Position numbers and translations under genes: made by a program. This document shows positions 60,640 to 64,000 of a DNA stretch of 64,000 bases, piece by piece. The stretch lies in the NCBI RefSeq assembly GCF_963677125.1, contig NZ_OY781882.1, positions 194,501-258,500 on the forward strand, read 5' to 3'. Origin of the DNA: an uncultured Desulfobacter sp. GTDB taxonomy: Bacteria; Desulfobacterota; Desulfobacteria; Desulfobacterales; Desulfobacteraceae. Under the pieces are notes generated by a model. The model searched no databases and was not told the origin of the DNA. It saw nothing but the letters and a program-made list of their open reading frames with translations. Position 1 is the stretch's first letter, and each line of letters begins with the position of its first letter.

Positions 60640-60951
60640 TTAACTGCCGCATGTCCCGCCGCTGCAACCCATACATCCGCCTGTGGGTTTCAAACCGGAA
60701 TCAAGATGAAAGCCGTTGCCTGCGAAATCAATATCCACATTACCGGCTTTTTCCAAAAGATCCTTATCTATAACGTATTCGATATCATCAAAGGTAAATG
60801 CGGCATCTGTATCTTTTTTTTCATCCAAAGCCATAGCAAGGCTTGGTCCGCCGCATCCACTGCTGTTGAGAAAGATTCTGATGGGTACAATTTCTTTGCC
60901 TTCAAAGTACATCCTGACCTGTTCCTGGGCAGGTTTAGTGACGTTGATCAT
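60640..60951 (-). CDS. HesB/IscA-like protein, cysteine form
   Basis: The 103-residue product matches the HesB-like family in which several members carry selenocysteine: PIRIFLNSSGCGGPSLAMALDE, then YVIDKDLLEKAGNVDIDFAGNGFHLDS, and a GGCMGCSGGTCG tail. The position occupied by selenocysteine in the selenoprotein forms is here Cys (TGC codon, in SSGCGGP). Fe-S binding or redox activity is likely. A strong AAAGGAGT site precedes the ATG. It heads a two-gene unit with the RelE-like gene. The presence of selB in the same window makes the Cys/Sec comparison relevant. Confidence 0.88.
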   Translation of the reverse strand: MINVTKPAQEQVRMYFEGKEIVPIRIFLNSSGCGGPSLAMALDEKKDTDAAFTFDDIEYVIDKDLLEKAGNVDIDFAGNGFHLDSGLKPTGGCMGCSGGTCGS

Positions 60952-61275
60952 CTGACTGACTCCTTTAAATACTAAAATTTGGTAGGGTGGTTTAAAATAA
61001 ATTCATTGTAACATCAGGTAGTTAATAAACAAATTTTGCACCCGCCGACCTCAGGCGGTGCTTTTAAAATACCTTCTGCATTGTCTAAAGGAAAATTTGT
61101 CATCACACCCTTTCCTTTCCGGCCAGTAACAATTATCCAGCCTAGACCAGAAACGACTCAAGACCTATATAAAATAAGGGTTTTTGGCAAATTGAAAATC
61201 CTTATGTACTTGTAATTTTGGTATCGGAATAATCAATTTGGATTAAAAAACTAATGTGATCTGTGGCGTGCATAA
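60952..61275. other. Intergenic region before potD terminator
   Basis: A 324-bp A/T-rich stretch upstream of the HesB-like gene and downstream of potD. No frame, repeat or RNA gene recognised. Confidence 0.4.
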
Positions 61276-61308
61276 AACAATGCCGGCAACTATATTGCCG
61301 GCATTGTT
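61276..61308 (-). terminator. Terminator of the pot operon
   Basis: AACAATGCCGGCAA and TTGCCGGCATTGTT form a perfect 14-bp stem with a 5-base loop; TTTTAT follows on the minus strand, 22 bp past the potD stop. Confidence 0.9.
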
Positions 61309-61329
61309 GTTGGTACTAAAAAATGGCTG

Positions 61330-62370
61330 TTAGTCGCCGGTACGAAGTTTTTCCCAGTACTTCTGATAAATTTCAATGGCCTGCCCCACATCATTCTGGA
61401 ACTCCCCTTGCTGGATAACCTTGGTGTCGGGAAAGATGGTCCGGTTCCCTTTGATGTTTGCATCCAGCAGGGCAATGGCACGCTTCACCGGGGTCGGATA
61501 TCCGTATTCTTCAACACAGGTCTTGGCCACTTCCGGTTTCATCATGAAGTTGATAAATGCATGGGCGCCTTTGGGGTTTCTTGCCCCTTTGGGGATGACA
61601 AAGCTGTCCACCCAGAAGCTTGCGCCTTCCTTGGGATATATATACTGGATTGCCGGATTTTCCTGCTGGGCCATCCAGGCTTCACCATTCCACATCATGC
61701 CGATGCTCACCTCGCCGGCCAGAAATGGCAGTCTCGGGGAGTCGGAATTAAAGAGCAGCACGTTGGGCATTAAATCTTTGAGCAGCAGGTATGCCTGTTC
61801 AATTTCCTTGGGATTTGTGGTGTTGCCGGAAAATCCCTTAAGGCGCAGCGCCATGTGAAATACTTCCCTTAGATCGTCCTGAAGCAGCAGCCGGCCTTTA
61901 AATTCATGTTTCCACAGATCTTTCCATGATGTGATTTGTTCTTTGGGGATTTCGTCGGTGTTCACGGCAATGCCGGTCGACCCCCACATATAAGGGATGG
62001 AGTAGTTGTTGTCTGGATCGTAATCCTTGTTTAAAAGTTCGGGATCAAGGTGCTTCATGTTGGGTAAAAGTGTCTGGTCCAGTTTCATGAGCATGCCTTC
62101 CCTGCCCATTTTTGAAACAAAATAGGTTGAAGGAACGGCCACGTCGTATCCGTTTTTTTTGATCAGTTTGAGTTTGGCATACATGGCCTCATTGCTTTCA
62201 TAGGTGGCGTAAACCACTTCAATGCCGGTCTCTTTGGTGAATTGTGCAATAACTGATTCGGGCAGATATTCCGTCCAGTTGTACACATAGATCTTTTCTG
62301 CGGCCTGAGCCTGGATTACGGCAAGCAAAACGACAGTAATAATAGCAAGCGGTTTTAATAGGGTTTTCAT
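61330..62370 (-). CDS. potD: Spermidine/putrescine ABC transporter substrate-binding protein
   Basis: The 346-residue protein has a signal peptide (residues 1-23, cleavage after QAQAA) and the polyamine-binding protein pattern: IYVYNWTEYLPESVIAQFTKETGIEVVYATYESNEAMYAKL, VPSTYFVSKMGREGML, YSIPYMWGSTGIAVN and WNGEAWMA, which include the aromatic and acidic residues that clamp polyamines in PotD/PotF. It is the last gene of the pot operon, overlapping potC by 4 bp. Confidence 0.94.
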   Translation of the reverse strand: MKTLLKPLAIITVVLLAVIQAQAAEKIYVYNWTEYLPESVIAQFTKETGIEVVYATYESNEAMYAKLKLIKKNGYDVAVPSTYFVSKMGREGMLMKLDQTLLPNMKHLDPELLNKDYDPDNNYSIPYMWGSTGIAVNTDEIPKEQITSWKDLWKHEFKGRLLLQDDLREVFHMALRLKGFSGNTTNPKEIEQAYLLLKDLMPNVLLFNSDSPRLPFLAGEVSIGMMWNGEAWMAQQENPAIQYIYPKEGASFWVDSFVIPKGARNPKGAHAFINFMMKPEVAKTCVEEYGYPTPVKRAIALLDANIKGNRTIFPDTKVIQQGEFQNDVGQAIEIYQKYWEKLRTGD

Positions 62371-63137
62371 GCGATTTTTTTCTCCTTTAACATTAATTGA
62401 CTGACAATAACCAATGCAAGGGAGAGCAGGACCAGAAGAGCGGCAAGCGCATTTACTTCAGGTTTGACTCCCACTTTAACCATCGAAAAGATTCTCAACG
62501 GCAGTACATCGTAACTTGGACCTGTAACAAATGAACTGATGATGACATCATCTAAGGACAGGGTAAAGGCCAAAAGCCAGCTTGAGATCAGTGCCGGCCG
62601 CATCATGGGCAGAATGACCCGGGTAAGAATGTTTTTTTCCGATGCCCCAAGATCCCGGGCGGCATCAATAATATTGGAGTCAAAATCCTGAAGTCTCCCC
62701 GTGATGGTCATGATGGCAAAGGGCAGGCAAAAGGTGATGTGGGAAAACAGCAGGGACCAGAAACCCAACCCTACGCCCAAGGTGACGAAGAGGACAAGAA
62801 AGGCAATGGCCAGAATAATGTCCGGTGCCATCATCAGGGTCATGCTGGTACCCTGGATCACTTTTCGACCGAAAAATCGGTAACGGTTCAGTCCGATGGC
62901 GGCCAAAGCGCCAATCATTGTGGCCAGGGTGGCTGCGCATACGGCAATGACTATGGAATGGCGGGCCGCCTCCATCAGGGAGTGGTTTTCAATCATGGCA
63001 GCAAACCATTTAAAAGTAAATCCGTCCCATTTCATACCGTATTTATTTAGATTAAATGCGTTGACAATTAATACGCTGATGGGCAGGTAAAGATAGAAAA
63101 AAATGCCTGCAAAGTAAAAGAGCCTTAATAAGCGCAT
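62367..63137 (-). CDS. potC: Spermidine/putrescine ABC transporter permease PotC
   Basis: The 256-residue protein has six hydrophobic segments and the EAA-loop motif IDAARDLGASEKNILTRVILPMM, which contacts the ATPase. The order potB-potC-potD and the FSLNKYG-like NAFNLNKYGMKWDGFTFKWF start support PotC. It lies 3 bp after potB and overlaps potD by 4 bp. Confidence 0.94.
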   Translation of the reverse strand: MRLLRLFYFAGIFFYLYLPISVLIVNAFNLNKYGMKWDGFTFKWFAAMIENHSLMEAARHSIVIAVCAATLATMIGALAAIGLNRYRFFGRKVIQGTSMTLMMAPDIILAIAFLVLFVTLGVGLGFWSLLFSHITFCLPFAIMTITGRLQDFDSNIIDAARDLGASEKNILTRVILPMMRPALISSWLLAFTLSLDDVIISSFVTGPSYDVLPLRIFSMVKVGVKPEVNALAALLVLLSLALVIVSQLMLKEKKIA

Positions 63138-63140
63138 TGT

Positions 63141-63995
63141 TTATTCCCTTCCCCGGCTGAAACGGCGTAGCAGCAGGCCGTATCCGATCAGCATCACTGC
63201 CATGAAAATAATAAGTATAATGCTGGTTGCCGAGCCCAAAGGCCAGTTCCTGGCATTGAGAAACTGCTGCTGGATCAGGTTGCCCACAAGCAACTGGCGT
63301 GCGCCACCTAGAAGGGAGGCCACATAGTAAAGCCCCATGGTGGGGACAAATACCATGACACAGCCTGCCATGATACCGGGCAGGGTAAGGGGAAAAATAA
63401 TTTTGATAAATGAACTTACCGCGTCGGCACCAAGATCCCGGGCCGCTTCAACCAGTTGAAAATTCAGTTTTTCAATGCTTGCATACAGCGGCAGCACCAT
63501 GAAGGGCAGCATCAGATAAAAAAGCCCTGCCAACACCGCATAATCTGTGTACATGATTTTCAAAGGGGTTTGGATAAATCCCAGGCTCAATAGGGCCTTG
63601 TTAAGTATGCCTTGGGCGCCCAGCACCATGCGCATGGCATAGGTCCTGACAAGCGAATTGGTCCAGAAAGGGATCATTAAAAGTATAAGCGCTGATGTGC
63701 GCCATTTGATTGGCATCCTGGCCGTGTACCAGGCAAAGGGATATCCTAAACCCAGGCACAGCAGGGTTGTTGTCAGGGCAAGTTTTACTGACCGGGCGAA
63801 TATAATAATATAGCCGGGCTCAATAAATAATTGTGAGTATGCTTTTAATGTGAAAGAGAATTTGACCAGATCTGCCGGATCCATGGTCAAAAAACTTGTA
63901 AAGACAAGCAGCAGCAACGGTATGACACCGAAAAGAATAAACCATCCTGAGATCAGCAGGATAATGCAGGCGCGGGTTTTGTCAGGAATTCTCAT
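63141..63995 (-). CDS. potB: Spermidine/putrescine ABC transporter permease PotB
   Basis: The 284-residue protein has six hydrophobic segments and the EAA loop LVEAARDLGADAVSSFIKIIFPL. The start ATG at 63995 lies within TGATGA, so it probably overlaps the stop of a preceding gene, presumably potA, outside the window. The length matches PotB. No ribosome site is visible in the remaining 5 bp. Confidence 0.93.
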   Translation of the reverse strand: MRIPDKTRACIILLISGWFILFGVIPLLLLVFTSFLTMDPADLVKFSFTLKAYSQLFIEPGYIIIFARSVKLALTTTLLCLGLGYPFAWYTARMPIKWRTSALILLMIPFWTNSLVRTYAMRMVLGAQGILNKALLSLGFIQTPLKIMYTDYAVLAGLFYLMLPFMVLPLYASIEKLNFQLVEAARDLGADAVSSFIKIIFPLTLPGIMAGCVMVFVPTMGLYYVASLLGGARQLLVGNLIQQQFLNARNWPLGSATSIILIIFMAVMLIGYGLLLRRFSRGRE

Positions 63996-64000
63996 CAGGC

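Overview
The window is a 64 kb piece of a bacterial chromosome of moderate G+C. Its content fits an anaerobic, probably sulfate-reducing, Desulfobacterota member of the Desulfobacteraceae type. The evidence is a complete Rnf complex (rnfCDGEAB), a 2-hydroxyacyl-CoA-dehydratase-type double-cubane protein with its activase, an orphan HdrD-like Fe-S protein, the selenocysteine factor SelB, a HesB/IscA-like protein of the selenoprotein-related type, and many dispersed palindromic intergenic repeats. The taxonomic call is inference; no rRNA or marker gene in the window settles it.

Layout. 1-4.4 kb: 3' part of hemW, selB with a small membrane-protein gene before it, tRNA-His, and a CMP-kinase-like/BON fusion. 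5-10.3 kb: a UspA-like gene and a yhaO-yhaN (SbcD/SbcC-like) pair. 10.4-17 kb: small membrane protein, manganese-type pyrophosphatase, acyl-CoA synthetase, serC-serA. 17-21.9 kb: methyltransferase-tenA pair, PilZ protein, a decayed receiver-domain gene, DNA photolyase, flavodoxin. 22.1-27.5 kb: rnfCDGEAB behind a near-consensus promoter. 27.8-31.4 kb: a PrsT-like TPR lipoprotein and a GEVED/PEP-CTERM protein behind a sigma-54-like promoter. 31.6-39 kb: LOG-family protein, then a leftward livJHMGF operon ending in an M24 aminopeptidase. 39-45.5 kb: small protein, VOC protein, MFS transporter, radical SAM protein coupled to a PHP/glycosyltransferase fusion. 45.8-52 kb: an atypical pyruvate-carboxylase-like biotin enzyme, biotin ligase, a coiled-coil protein and a ParA ATPase. 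52-56.3 kb: symporter/UspA fusion, acyltransferase, S24 repressor, small membrane protein. 56.2-61 kb: double-cubane protein and activase, HdrD-like protein, a RelE-like protein and HesB-like protein. 61.3-64 kb: potD, potC, potB.

How the parts work together. Rnf would couple ferredoxin and NAD redox to an ion gradient; the double-cubane pair and the HdrD-like protein are further low-potential electron-transfer candidates. The carboxylase and the ligase that would biotinylate it are adjacent. Amino-acid uptake (liv), peptide trimming (M24 peptidase), serine synthesis and polyamine import give a nitrogen and amino-acid theme without being one regulon.

The least ordinary signal outside genes is a family of about 143-bp imperfect palindromes. 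Two copies have matching 4-bp direct repeats at their ends; one sits between a stop codon and that gene's terminator, another 9 bp before a start codon. A second hairpin family, a long perfect inverted repeat and a short GCCCGTGGCCGTTATA-like motif recur in other gaps. No CRISPR array, integrase, transposase gene or prophage block was seen.
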